Source: Nitrospirillum viridazoti CBAmc
Lineage (GTDB): Bacteria; Pseudomonadota; Alphaproteobacteria; Azospirillales; Azospirillaceae
Assembly: GCF_000730165.1 (NCBI RefSeq)
Contig: NZ_CP022110.1
Coordinates: 736,501 to 800,500 of the forward strand
Direction: 5' to 3'
DNA length: 64,000 bases
This document shows, piece after piece, positions 1 to 9,319 of this stretch. The position numbers and the translations under genes are program-made. Under the pieces are notes generated by a model. It made no database searches and was not told the DNA's origin. It saw only the letters and a program-made list of their open reading frames with translations. Each line of letters opens with the position of its first letter. Position 1 is the first letter of the stretch.

Positions 1-1397
1 CGTCCAATGGTGATTTCGAGGCGGTGCGGGAAGTGGGCCGGGTGGTGCGCAACGCCACCATCGCCGGCCTGTGCCGCGCCCACCGCAACGACATCGAGCG
101 CGCGGCCGAAGCGCTGAAGGGGGCGGCGCGCCAGCGCATCCACACCTTCATCTCCACCAGCCCGCTGCACATGAAGTACAAGCTGCAGATGGAGCCGGAC
201 GCCGTGGTCCAGGCCATCTGGGACAGCGTCAGCCTGGCGCGCAACCATGTGGAAGATGTGGAATGGTCGGCTGAGGACGGCTCGCGCACCGAGCTGGACT
301 TCCTCTGCCGCTGCGTGGAAACCGCCATCAAGGCCGGCGCCACCACCATCAACATCCCCGACACCGTGGGCTATGCCGTGCCGGAGGAATACGGCGCGCT
401 GATCCGCGCCGTGCGGGAAAAGACGCCCAACAGCGACCAGGCCATCTTCTCCGTCCACTGCCACAACGACCTGGGCCTGGCCGTGGCCAACTCGCTGGCC
501 GGTGTCGCCGGCGGCGCGCGGCAGGTGGAATGCACCATCAATGGCCTGGGGGAACGCGCGGGCAACGCCGCCTTGGAAGAGATCGTGATGGCGCTGCGCA
601 CCCGCGCCGACTATCTGCCGTACAAGACCGGCATCAAGACCGAGACCATCACCCGCGCCTCGCGCCTGGTGTCCACCATCACCGGTTTCGTGGTGCAGCC
701 CAACAAGGCCATCGTCGGCGCCAACGCCTTCGCCCATGAATCCGGCATCCACCAGGACGGCATGCTGAAGCACGCCGGCACCTATGAGATCATGACCCCG
801 GAATCGGTGGGCCTGAACCGCTCCACCCTGGTTATGGGCAAGCACTCCGGCCGCGCCGCCTTCCGCGCCAAGCTGAAGGAGCTGGGCTATGAGGACATGG
901 GCGACAACGCCGTGAACGAGGCGTTCCGCCGCTTCAAGGATTTGGCCGACCGCAAGAAGGACGTGTTCGACGAGGATATCATCGCCCTGATCGATGATGA
1001 GGTGGGCCGCCAGCACGACCACATCCAGTTCGTCTCGCTGCAGGTGGTGGCGGGGTCGCGCGGACCGCAGCACGCGGTGCTGGAGGTGACGGTGGGGGGT
1101 GAGGCCGTGCCCCCGGTGGTCAGCTTCGGCAACGGTCCGGTGGACGCCGTATTCAACGCCATCAAGCAGGTCTTCCCGCACGAGGCCAGGCTGCAACTTT
1201 ACCAGGTGCACGCCGTGACGGCCGGCACCGACGCCCAGGCCGAAGTGACCGTGCGCCTGGAGGAGGGCGGCAAGACGGTGAACGGCCAGGGGGCGGACGC
1301 CGACACCCTGGTTTCCTCCTGCCGCGCTTACCTGCACGCTTTGAACAAGCTGCTGGTCAAGCGGCAGAAGACGGCGCCGGCGGCGATCAGCGCCTGA
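1..1397 (+). CDS. leuA: 2-isopropylmalate synthase, 5' end cut off by the window edge
   Basis: Condenses acetyl-CoA with 2-oxoisovalerate, the first committed step of leucine synthesis in the cytoplasm. The frame is open from base 3 and begins with a phase matching the SxGDFEAV segment that follows the catalytic N-terminal region, so roughly 50-60 residues lie outside the window and the GTG at 24 is not the start. The HMGL-like TIM-barrel part carries the metal-binding HxH (HCHNDLG) and the GLGERAGNA loop. A C-terminal LeuA regulatory domain follows after a GKHSGR linker region, which is where leucine feedback normally acts. It ends with TGA at 1395-1397. The family assignment is certain; only the N-terminus is unseen. 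Confidence 0.96.
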   Translation, partial: SNGDFEAVREVGRVVRNATIAGLCRAHRNDIERAAEALKGAARQRIHTFISTSPLHMKYKLQMEPDAVVQAIWDSVSLARNHVEDVEWSAEDGSRTELDFLCRCVETAIKAGATTINIPDTVGYAVPEEYGALIRAVREKTPNSDQAIFSVHCHNDLGLAVANSLAGVAGGARQVECTINGLGERAGNAALEEIVMALRTRADYLPYKTGIKTETITRASRLVSTITGFVVQPNKAIVGANAFAHESGIHQDGMLKHAGTYEIMTPESVGLNRSTLVMGKHSGRAAFRAKLKELGYEDMGDNAVNEAFRRFKDLADRKKDVFDEDIIALIDDEVGRQHDHIQFVSLQVVAGSRGPQHAVLEVTVGGEAVPPVVSFGNGPVDAVFNAIKQVFPHEARLQLYQVHAVTAGTDAQAEVTVRLEEGGKTVNGQGADADTLVSSCRAYLHALNKLLVKRQKTAPAAISA

Positions 1398-1422
1398 GGA
1401 GATACACTCATTAACCGCTTAA

Positions 1423-2763
<1,341 letters not shown>

Positions 2764-2776
2764 CCAAGGGCCTCCG

Positions 2777-2808
2777 GGCGCCCACATGGGCGCCTGGGAC
2801 GTTTTTTT
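2777..2808 (+). terminator. intrinsic terminator/attenuator between mreB and mreC
   Basis: A 7-bp perfect stem, GGCGCCC (2777-2783) and GGGCGCC (2788-2794) with an ACAT loop, is followed eight bases later by seven T at 2802-2808. It sits 13 bases after the mreB stop and about 70 bases before mreC. It could lower mreC/D expression relative to MreB. Confidence 0.6.
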
Positions 2809-2878
2809 GGGACGGGGCCGGCATCGTATCCAAACCGGATGCATTGCCGGACCCCCTGTAGCGGGACGGGGACTGCCT

Positions 2879-3757
2879 GTGAAGACGCGCAGCGGTGGCA
2901 CCGCGCTCAGGATCGCAGCACCCATGCGGGCGCTGCTCCAGCGATTCTCATTTCTGCTGATGGTGCTGGCCGCCATCGGGCTGATGATGATGACGCGCGT
3001 CGACCCTGTGTTCATCGACGCCGCCCGCGCCCGTGTCACCGACGCCTTCGCCCCCATCCTGGGCTTCATTGCCCGCCCCGCCGGCGCCGTGGCCAGCGTG
3101 CTGGAGTCCGGCCGCCAGCTGACGGCGCTCTATGCCGAGAATCAGCGCCTGCGCGAGGATAATGAGCGCCTGCGCCAGTGGCAGCAAACGGCCTTGCGGC
3201 TGGAGGCGGAGAACAACTCCCTGCGCGGCCTGCTGGCCTACAAGCCCGATCCCGCCGCCTCCTACATCACCGCCCGCGTCATCGCCGATCCCGGTGGAGC
3301 CTTCGTCCGTACCCTGGTGGTGATGGCCGGGCAGCGCGATGGCGTGCGCCGGGGCCAGGCCGCCATGGCCGGCCAGGGCGTTATCGGCCGTGTGGTGCAG
3401 GTGGGCGAATGGTCGTCCCGCATCCTGCTGGTCACCGACCTGAACGCCCGCATTCCCGTGGTGCTGGAAACCACCCGCCAGCGCGCCATGCTGTCGGGCG
3501 ACAACTCCGACCAGCCGCGCCTGATGTACATCCCTCGCGGCGTGGAGCCGACGGTGGGTGAGCGGGTGTTCACCTCCGGCCACGGCGGGCTCTTCCCCGC
3601 CGGCCTGCCGGTGGGCATCGTCGCCGCCACCCATGATGGGGAGACGCGGGTCACCCCAATCGTCGACCTGTCGCGCATCGAATATGTGCAGCTGGTCGAT
3701 TTCGGCATTCCCGGCGGACTGGCGGCTGAGGCGGCCCAGCCCGGCGCCATGCAGTAA
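2879..3757 (+). CDS. mreC: rod shape-determining protein MreC
   Basis: Bitopic inner-membrane protein whose periplasmic part scaffolds MreD, PBP2 and RodA. I prefer the GTG at 2879 (292 aa), preceded by GGGACGGGGA, because family members start with a short cationic KTR-type cytoplasmic tail; the frame stays open back to 2786 but the extra residues are unlike MreC. One membrane segment (about residues 24-42) is followed by a helical coiled-coil rich in E/R/L (about 75-115, YAENQRLREDNERLR) and then the double beta-barrel MreC domain (VIADPGGAF ... GQGVIGRVVQVG ... SGHGGLFPAGLPVG). It lies seven bases upstream of mreD. Confidence 0.95.
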   Translation: MKTRSGGTALRIAAPMRALLQRFSFLLMVLAAIGLMMMTRVDPVFIDAARARVTDAFAPILGFIARPAGAVASVLESGRQLTALYAENQRLREDNERLRQWQQTALRLEAENNSLRGLLAYKPDPAASYITARVIADPGGAFVRTLVVMAGQRDGVRRGQAAMAGQGVIGRVVQVGEWSSRILLVTDLNARIPVVLETTRQRAMLSGDNSDQPRLMYIPRGVEPTVGERVFTSGHGGLFPAGLPVGIVAATHDGETRVTPIVDLSRIEYVQLVDFGIPGGLAAEAAQPGAMQ

Positions 3758-3764
3758 CGCCGCC

Positions 3765-4274
3765 ATGGCGGTTGGCATTTGGCAGCGGCTGGACCAGGCC
3801 GGACGGAACTCGGTGCCCTTCAGCACCACGGTGGCGGCCATGCTGGTCGGGATGATGCCCTTGCAGTTGCCCGACTATTCCTTCGTGGCGCCGCCCCTCA
3901 CCTTGATGGCCATCTACTACTGGGCGATCTACCGTCCCGACCTGCTGAAGCCCTATATGGCCTTCGGTATCGGGGTGCTGCAGGATCTTCTGGCCGGGTC
4001 GCCCCTGGGCATGAGCGCGCTGGTCTATGTGCTGGCCTACTGGCTGGTGCTGACCCAGCGGCGCTATTTCCTGGGGAACTCCTTCTGGTTCCTGTGGCTG
4101 GGCTTCGCCCTGGTGGCGGTGGGTGCGGGGGCCGTGCAGTGGGTGGCCTACAGCCTGATGACCGCGCACCTGGTGGCCCCAGGCAACGTGGTTGCCCAGG
4201 CGCTGCTGGCCATAGTGCTGTTCCCGCTGCCGGCCTGGTGCTTCAGCAAGCTGCACCGCAGCCTGCTGAGCTGA
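3765..4274 (+). CDS. mreD: rod shape-determining protein MreD
   Basis: Small polytopic inner-membrane protein of the elongasome. The ATG at 3765 gives 169 aa, a normal MreD length; the longer open frame upstream overlaps mreC and is not used. The protein is mostly hydrophobic with about five membrane spans and the family-typical stretch GVLQDLLAGSPLGMSAL, equivalent to the G-x2-D-x-L-x-G-x-L-G motif. Its start is seven bases after the mreC stop, so translation is likely coupled. A copy of the dispersed repeat in reverse orientation separates it from mrdA. Confidence 0.93.
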   Translation: MAVGIWQRLDQAGRNSVPFSTTVAAMLVGMMPLQLPDYSFVAPPLTLMAIYYWAIYRPDLLKPYMAFGIGVLQDLLAGSPLGMSALVYVLAYWLVLTQRRYFLGNSFWFLWLGFALVAVGAGAVQWVAYSLMTAHLVAPGNVVAQALLAIVLFPLPAWCFSKLHRSLLS

Positions 4275-4331
4275 TCGCCGAAGCGGTACGTCACAGCCCT
4301 TCGCGGGCCAATACTGTCAACGGCGCAGGCC

Positions 4332-4446
4332 GTCGTAGGACGCGACCTGTCCTTTACGTGAAAGGGGCCGCCGGAAGTTTTGGGGGCCAAGGCCCCTGAA
4401 CTGAGGAAGTCCAGCCGGCGGATGCCGGCGCCCGGCGTCTGAGGGT
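4332..4446 (-). repeat. dispersed intergenic repeat, copy C (reverse orientation)
   Basis: Read on the minus strand, this stretch opens with CCCTCAG.CGCCGGGCGCC followed by GGCATCCG, and ends with GGTCGCGTCCT, matching copies at 7539-7635 and 28319-28417. It fills the gap between mreD and mrdA and carries an extra internal segment relative to the other two. The inner GGCGCC units make it strongly structured. No open reading frame is evident in it. Confidence 0.65.
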
Positions 4447-4460
4447 GTGCAAGAGGTACC

Positions 4461-6383
4461 ATGTTCAACGCGATCGATAGGGACGCCGAGCGCCAGCGCG
4501 TCATGAACCGCCGCACGCTGGTGCTGGGCGGGCTGAAGGCCGGTGCCTTGTCCGCCCTGGTGGCGCGCCTCTACTACCTGCAGATCCTGGAAGGCGACCA
4601 CTACACCACGCTGGCCGAGGACAATCGCATCTCCCTGCGCCTGCTGGCGCCGTCGCGCGGCATCATCGTCGACCGCAGCGGCGTGCCCCTGGCGGTGAAC
4701 GAGCAGAACTTCCGCGCCGTGCTGGTGTCCGAGCGCACCGACGACGTAGATGAGACGCTGGACAAGGTGGTCAAGCTGCTGCCGCTGACCGATGCCGACC
4801 GCCGCCGCATCCTGCGCGATGTCGACCGCCTGCGCTCCTTCGCGCCCGTGACCCTGCGTGAGAACCTGACCTGGGACCAGGTCTCGGCCATCGAGGTGAA
4901 CCTGCCCGACCTGCCCGGCGTCTCCATCGAAGTGGGGCAGGTGCGCTCCTATCCCTTCGGGGAGCAGGCGGCCCACATCCTGGGCTATGTCGGCGTGGTG
5001 TCGGAGCAGGAACTGCAGAACGCCCGCGATCCGCTGCTGTCCCTGCCGGGCTTCCGCATCGGCAAGAGCGGCATCGAGCGCAAGCACGACCTGGCCCTGC
5101 GCGGCACCGCCGGCACCAGCCAGTTGGAGGTCAACGCCGTGGGCCGGGTGGTGCGCGAGCTGGCGCGCAACGATGGTCAGCCGGGCCACCAGGTGACGCT
5201 GACCATCGACGCCAAGCTGCAGTACTACGCCCAGCAGCGTCTGGCGGAGCATGAGAGTGCCGCCGCCGTGGTGCTGGACGTGCAGACCGGCGGCATCCTG
5301 GCGCTGGCCTCCCACCCCAGCTTCGACCCCAACCAATTCGCCATGGGGATCCCGCAGGACCTCTATGACAGCCTGATCAAGAACGAGGCCTCGCCCCTGA
5401 CCAACAAGGTGGTGGCCGGCCACTACGCCCCGGGCTCCACCTTCAAGCCCATGACGGCCCTGGCGGGCCTGGAGGCGGGGGTAGACCCCACCCACCGGGT
5501 CTTCTGCCCGGGGCACTACGATTTCGGCGGGCACACCTTCCATTGCTACAAGAAGGGCGGCCACGGCTCCGTCGACATGCATGACGCCATCCGCATGTCC
5601 TGCGACGTCTATTTCTATGATCTGGCGCGGCGCATCGGCGTGGACCGCATCGCCGACATGGCCCGCCGCTTCGGCCTGGGTGACCGCACCGACCTGGACC
5701 TGCCGGGTGAGAAGACGGGCATCATCCCCGACACCAAGTGGAAGCGCCGTACCTACAAGGAAAATTGGTACGATGGCGAAACGTTAAGCGTGGCCATTGG
5801 CCAGGGCTACGTCACCGCCACCCCCATCCAGCTGGCGGTGATGTGCGCCCGCCTGGCCAGCGGCGGCAAGGCGGTGAAGCCCCACCTGACCAAGGCGGTG
5901 GAGCAGGAATACACCGAGCAGACGGCCTGGCCCGACATCGGGGTTAAGCCGGAGTTCATCCAGCGCGTGCTGGCCGGCATGGCGGGCGTCACCTCGGCCG
6001 GCGGCACCGCCTACGCCGCCCGCATCACCCAGCCGGGCATGGAGATGGGCGGCAAGTCCGGTACCGCCCAGGTCAAGCGCATCACCATGGCGGAGCGCAA
6101 CGCCGGCCTGCTGAAGGCCGAGCGGCCCTGGAAGGACCGCGACAACGCCCTGTTCATCGCCTTCGCGCCGGTGCAGGCGCCGCGCTACGCCTGCGCCATC
6201 ATCGTGGAGCACGGCGTGGGCGGCAGCTCGGTGGCCGCCCCCATCGCCCGCGATCTGCTGCTGGAAATCCAGCTGATGGAAGCTGCCCGAGCCCAGCAGG
6301 CCGATGCCGGTGCCACCGCCCCATCCGCACCGACCCAAGTCACAGCCGCCCCCGCCATGCCGGGGGAAGGAACGCCGCGATGA
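4461..6383 (+). CDS. mrdA: penicillin-binding protein 2 (elongasome transpeptidase)
   Basis: Class B PBP that cross-links peptidoglycan during lateral wall growth with RodA. The 640-aa protein has an N-terminal membrane anchor (about 17-37), a pedestal/dimerisation domain with the RGIIVDRSG box, and a C-terminal transpeptidase domain. The catalytic motifs are all present: STFK with Ser326, SCD (SxN position) at 380-382, and KSGTA starting at Lys532. The start is ATG 4461 with AAGAGG eight bases upstream. The low-complexity Ala/Thr/Pro C-terminus after about residue 610 is dispensable in the family. Its stop overlaps the rodA start (ATGA). Confidence 0.97.
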   Translation: MFNAIDRDAERQRVMNRRTLVLGGLKAGALSALVARLYYLQILEGDHYTTLAEDNRISLRLLAPSRGIIVDRSGVPLAVNEQNFRAVLVSERTDDVDETLDKVVKLLPLTDADRRRILRDVDRLRSFAPVTLRENLTWDQVSAIEVNLPDLPGVSIEVGQVRSYPFGEQAAHILGYVGVVSEQELQNARDPLLSLPGFRIGKSGIERKHDLALRGTAGTSQLEVNAVGRVVRELARNDGQPGHQVTLTIDAKLQYYAQQRLAEHESAAAVVLDVQTGGILALASHPSFDPNQFAMGIPQDLYDSLIKNEASPLTNKVVAGHYAPGSTFKPMTALAGLEAGVDPTHRVFCPGHYDFGGHTFHCYKKGGHGSVDMHDAIRMSCDVYFYDLARRIGVDRIADMARRFGLGDRTDLDLPGEKTGIIPDTKWKRRTYKENWYDGETLSVAIGQGYVTATPIQLAVMCARLASGGKAVKPHLTKAVEQEYTEQTAWPDIGVKPEFIQRVLAGMAGVTSAGGTAYAARITQPGMEMGGKSGTAQVKRITMAERNAGLLKAERPWKDRDNALFIAFAPVQAPRYACAIIVEHGVGGSSVAAPIARDLLLEIQLMEAARAQQADAGATAPSAPTQVTAAPAMPGEGTPR

Positions 6384-7534
6384 TCAATCTCGACATGGGT
6401 CTGGACCCCCAGTCCAACATGAGCCTGGGGGAGAAGCTGGGCCAGATCAGTTGGAGCCTGGTGCTGCTGATCACGGCCGTGGCCTGCATCGGCTTCGCCA
6501 TGCTCTATTCCGCCGCCAACGGCAACTTCGACCCCTGGGCCACGCGCCAGATCATGCGCTTCGCCGTGGGCCTGGTGTTGATGCTGGTGGTGGCGCTGAT
6601 CGACATCCGCCTCTGGCTGAAATTTTCCTACTTCCTGTACGGCATCGCCTTTTTCCTGCTGATCGTGGTCGAGATCATGGGCCACGTCGGCATGGGTGCT
6701 CAGCGCTGGATCGACCTGGGCTTCATGCAGCTGCAGCCGTCCGAGTTGATGAAGGTGACGCTGGTGATGGCGCTGGCGCGCTATTTCCACGGCGCCTCGC
6801 TCGAAGATACCGGCCGCATCACCTTCCTGATCCCGGCCCTGGTCATGATCGTGGCGCCCGTCTGCCTGGTGCTGCTGCAGCCCAACCTGGGCACCTCGCT
6901 CATGCTGCTGATGGTGTCGGGCGCCATCTTCTGGCTGGTGGGCGTGCGGCTGTGGAAGTTCGCCCTGGTCATCGGCAGCGTCCTGGCCGCCATCCCGGTC
7001 ATCTGGCACTTCATGCACGACTACCAGAAGAACCGGGTGAACACCTTCCTGAACCCCGAGAACGATCCCCTGGGGCATGGCTATCACATCATGCAGTCCA
7101 AGATCGCCTTAGGCTCCGGCGGCATGTTCGGCAAGGGCTTCCTCATGGGCTCGCAAAGCCACCTGAACTTCCTGCCGGAAAAGCAGACCGACTTCATCTT
7201 CACCATGCTGGCGGAGGAGATGGGCATGGTGGGCGCGCTGGTGTTCCTGGCGATGTATGCCCTGCTGCTGGTCTACGGCTATGTCATCGCCATGCGTTGC
7301 CGGCACCAGTATGGCCGCCTGGTGGCCATGGGGCTGACGGTGAACCTGTTCCTGTACATGTTCATCAACATCGCCATGGTCATGGGCCTGATCCCCGTGG
7401 TGGGCGTCCCCCTGCCGCTGATCTCCTACGGCGGATCGTCGGCCCTGACGGTCATGATCGGCTTCGGCCTGCTGCTGTGCGTCCATGTGCATCGGGACGT
7501 GCGCATGTCCCGACGCGGCATGAGTGATTTCTAA
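6380..7534 (+). CDS. rodA: rod shape-determining peptidoglycan glycosyltransferase RodA
   Basis: SEDS-family polymerase that extends glycan strands from lipid II and works as a pair with PBP2. The 384-aa, very hydrophobic protein has about ten membrane segments, the GAQRWIDLG motif near residue 112, the QSKIALGSGG periplasmic-loop motif and the C-terminal PLPLISYGGSS signature. ATG 6380 overlaps the mrdA stop by four bases and has AAGGAA upstream, so translation is coupled. The next bases after its stop lead straight into copy A of the dispersed repeat. Confidence 0.97.
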   Translation: MINLDMGLDPQSNMSLGEKLGQISWSLVLLITAVACIGFAMLYSAANGNFDPWATRQIMRFAVGLVLMLVVALIDIRLWLKFSYFLYGIAFFLLIVVEIMGHVGMGAQRWIDLGFMQLQPSELMKVTLVMALARYFHGASLEDTGRITFLIPALVMIVAPVCLVLLQPNLGTSLMLLMVSGAIFWLVGVRLWKFALVIGSVLAAIPVIWHFMHDYQKNRVNTFLNPENDPLGHGYHIMQSKIALGSGGMFGKGFLMGSQSHLNFLPEKQTDFIFTMLAEEMGMVGALVFLAMYALLLVYGYVIAMRCRHQYGRLVAMGLTVNLFLYMFINIAMVMGLIPVVGVPLPLISYGGSSALTVMIGFGLLLCVHVHRDVRMSRRGMSDF

Positions 7535-7538
7535 GCTG

Positions 7539-7635
7539 CCCTCAGGCGCCGGGCGCCCCCATCCGGCGACTTGGCTTCCTCGCCTTTCCGTCCACCGCGC
7601 TCCCGAAAGGCTGCGGCGGACGCGGTCCCGTCCTA
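7539..7635 (+). repeat. dispersed intergenic repeat, copy A
   Basis: Begins five bases after the rodA stop with CCCTCAGGCGCCGGGCGCC and runs through CATCCGGC, CTTGGCT and CGGCGGA to CGTCCT. It aligns end to end with copy B at 28319 (about four in five bases agree by eye, with small indels). GGCGCC-type palindromes let the single strand fold, as in REP-like elements. It may also end the rodA transcript. Confidence 0.65.
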
Positions 7636-7705
7636 GGGTAGGGGGCTGTTCCGGCCCCTTTGTTCCTGCAAGGGCGCCATGTCGGCGCGCGGATGCATTT
7701 TTCTG

Positions 7706-7734
7706 TCGACAAGCGCCGCCTATCGCCGTATGAA
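7706..7734 (+). promoter_or_regulatory. promoter of first tRNA-Lys
   Basis: TCGACA at 7706-7711, an exact 17-base spacer, then TATGAA at 7729-7734. The second tRNA-Lys has the same arrangement at 8043-8071, which supports the call. The predicted start near 7741 leaves a leader of about 55 bases with a small CCGGG/CCCGG hairpin before the tRNA. Confidence 0.6.
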
Positions 7735-7796
7735 ACCGCCCTCACCGGGACGCAAGACCCGGCGGGCCGGCGCTACGGCGGCGGCCTTCGAGGGGC

Positions 7797-7872
<76 letters not shown>

Positions 7873-8042
7873 CTCCTCTTTCCCATGACATCTCCAAGGT
7901 TTCGCCCGGGCCCTGAGGTCGGGTTGTTGGCGTTTGGGCTCGCGCTAAGCCTTTAAGATTCCCTATACTTCCAGCTGCCGGACCCGCATGGGTGCCATTC
8001 GCCCGTGCCTGGCGGCAACGCGTTTTTCCTGTCATTTTTCTG

Positions 8043-8071
8043 TCGACAAGGCCGCGCCAGGACGCTACAAA
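8043..8071 (+). promoter_or_regulatory. promoter of second tRNA-Lys
   Basis: TCGACA at 8043-8048, 17 bases, then TACAAA at 8066-8071. The 18 bases ending in the -35 region (8033-8050) are identical to 7696-7713, showing that the promoter was copied along with the tRNA. Confidence 0.6.
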
Positions 8072-8132
8072 GCGCGCCTCACCGGGACGCAAGACCCGGC
8101 GGCCGGCGCCACGGCGGCGGCTCATGAGGGGC

Positions 8133-8208
<76 letters not shown>

Positions 8209-8243
8209 CTTCTCTTGAATCTTTTAGGTATCGTGGCCGTCTG

Positions 8244-8278
8244 AAGCGCCCTGTCCCCTTGGGACGGAGGGCGCTTTT
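8244..8278 (+). terminator. terminator after tRNA-Lys copy 2
   Basis: AAGCGCCCT (8244-8252) pairs with AGGGCGCTT (8268-8276); an inner GTCCC/GGGAC stem closes the loop, and a short T-run follows. No comparable hairpin with a T-run is seen after copy 1, so the two tRNAs might be read together. Confidence 0.75.
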
Positions 8279-8334
8279 GCTTGTGCGCCGCAGCACTGCT
8301 GCTGCCCGTTTCGCTGCTGCCCATTCAAATCCGC

Positions 8335-8364
8335 AAAACGAAAAGGGCGCCCGGAGGCGCCCTT
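8335..8364 (-). terminator. terminator of the lipid A deacylase gene
   Basis: On the minus strand AAGGGCGCC and GGCGCCCTT form a 9-bp stem with a four-base loop, followed by TTTTCGTTTT. It lies 35 bases after the stop of the leftward gene ending at 8399. Confidence 0.75.
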
Positions 8365-8398
8365 GTCATCATCTCAGCCCTGAGTGGCCGCGGCCGGC

Positions 8399-8935
8399 TT
8401 ACCAGCCGCCGAACAGCCAGCTGGTGGGGATGTGGTAGTACAGGGTCACGATCTCGGAACCTGGGTTCACTTCGCCGATGCCGGCGTTGGAGATGTGCCC
8501 GAAGGACAGGCCCAGGCGGCTCTGATTCTCGAACTTGTAGGAGATTTCGGCGGTGGAGCGGAATTCCACCCAGCTGCCGAGGTTCTTGCCGCTACCGGTG
8601 CCGTAGACGCCGACGCCGAAGTTGGGCGTGAAGTCGAAGGAGCTGCCCAGCGGAATGTCGAACAGGATGCCGCCCACGCCATACGCGCCGCCCTGGCCGG
8701 TGAATTCGCCGCCCACCCAGGGGCTGATGCGGACCCAGCTGTTGCTGAACAGCGAGGTGTTGGGGCGGTACTCGACGCGGTAGTCGGTCGTGTTGTGCTT
8801 AGGCCCGGTCCGCAGCACGTCGTACTCGCCGATGCCGAAGCTGAGGAAGCTGGGGGTGTCCTCGGCGAACGCCGGCGCCGCGGCTGTGACCAGCCCCAAC
8901 GCCAATACCGTGGACTTCAGAAGACGCCGTATCAC
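8399..8935 (-). CDS. PagL-type lipid A 3-O-deacylase
   Basis: Outer-membrane esterase predicted to remove the 3-O acyl chain of lipid A. I choose the GTG at 8935 (178 aa), preceded by AAGGA with an eight-base gap; it starts directly with a signal peptide cleaved after AFA (residue 24). The catalytic triad of PagL is intact with the right spacing: His147, Ser149 and Glu161 in FGHISNAG...NPGSE. The mature protein is a small beta-barrel ending in an aromatic residue (Trp178), as expected for BAM substrates. It stands alone, leftward, with its own terminator. No lipid A synthesis gene is nearby. PagL remodelling is known in Pseudomonas and Salmonella; the role here is inferred. Confidence 0.85.
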   Translation of the reverse strand: MIRRLLKSTVLALGLVTAAAPAFAEDTPSFLSFGIGEYDVLRTGPKHNTTDYRVEYRPNTSLFSNSWVRISPWVGGEFTGQGGAYGVGGILFDIPLGSSFDFTPNFGVGVYGTGSGKNLGSWVEFRSTAEISYKFENQSRLGLSFGHISNAGIGEVNPGSEIVTLYYHIPTSWLFGGW

Positions 8936-9319
8936 GACCGCGATCCTTATTAAGAAGTTTTCAGGATGATTCCCGAATAGGCCAGGCAACTCAACGACCA
9001 AAGCAGTGACCGCTACCTTTTGCCTCGCATAGCCGACGACTGTTGCGCATATGCGACAAACAGGCGTTCAGCCACCCAGGCTACACACGCGCAAGGCCAT
9101 ACCATACTCCGGGCGACGCCTTAATAGGGCCGTCCCCGTTACGATTTCATGAAAGCGCGCCGCATAGGCGCAATGCCCTTACCTTATATGGTTTCGCGGC
9201 TGCACAATATCAGGGGTATAGGCCGCAAGGCGGAGGTGGGACAGTGCCGGGCGTCACCGGCGGAAAAATCGGCGCGGGGCGCACGATAGCCTGTCATAAA
9301 ACGCCTTTAAAATCAGGAC
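8936..9319. other. intergenic region between divergent pagL-like and kinase genes
   Basis: No gene found. It should hold the divergent promoters. A candidate leftward promoter is TTGAGT-17-AATCAT upstream of the pagL-like start (weak). A perfect 10-bp palindrome CGCATATGCG lies at 9046-9055 with partly symmetric flanks and could be an operator. The short open frame across 9043-9588 has no RBS and no recognisable product. Confidence 0.4.

Noticed and set aside
4332-7635. mrdA-rodA as a composite mobile element flanked by inverted repeats
   Set aside because: No transposase or target duplication is seen, and mrdA-rodA sits in its usual place after mreBCD. The repeats are kept as a finding but not as ends of a transposon.
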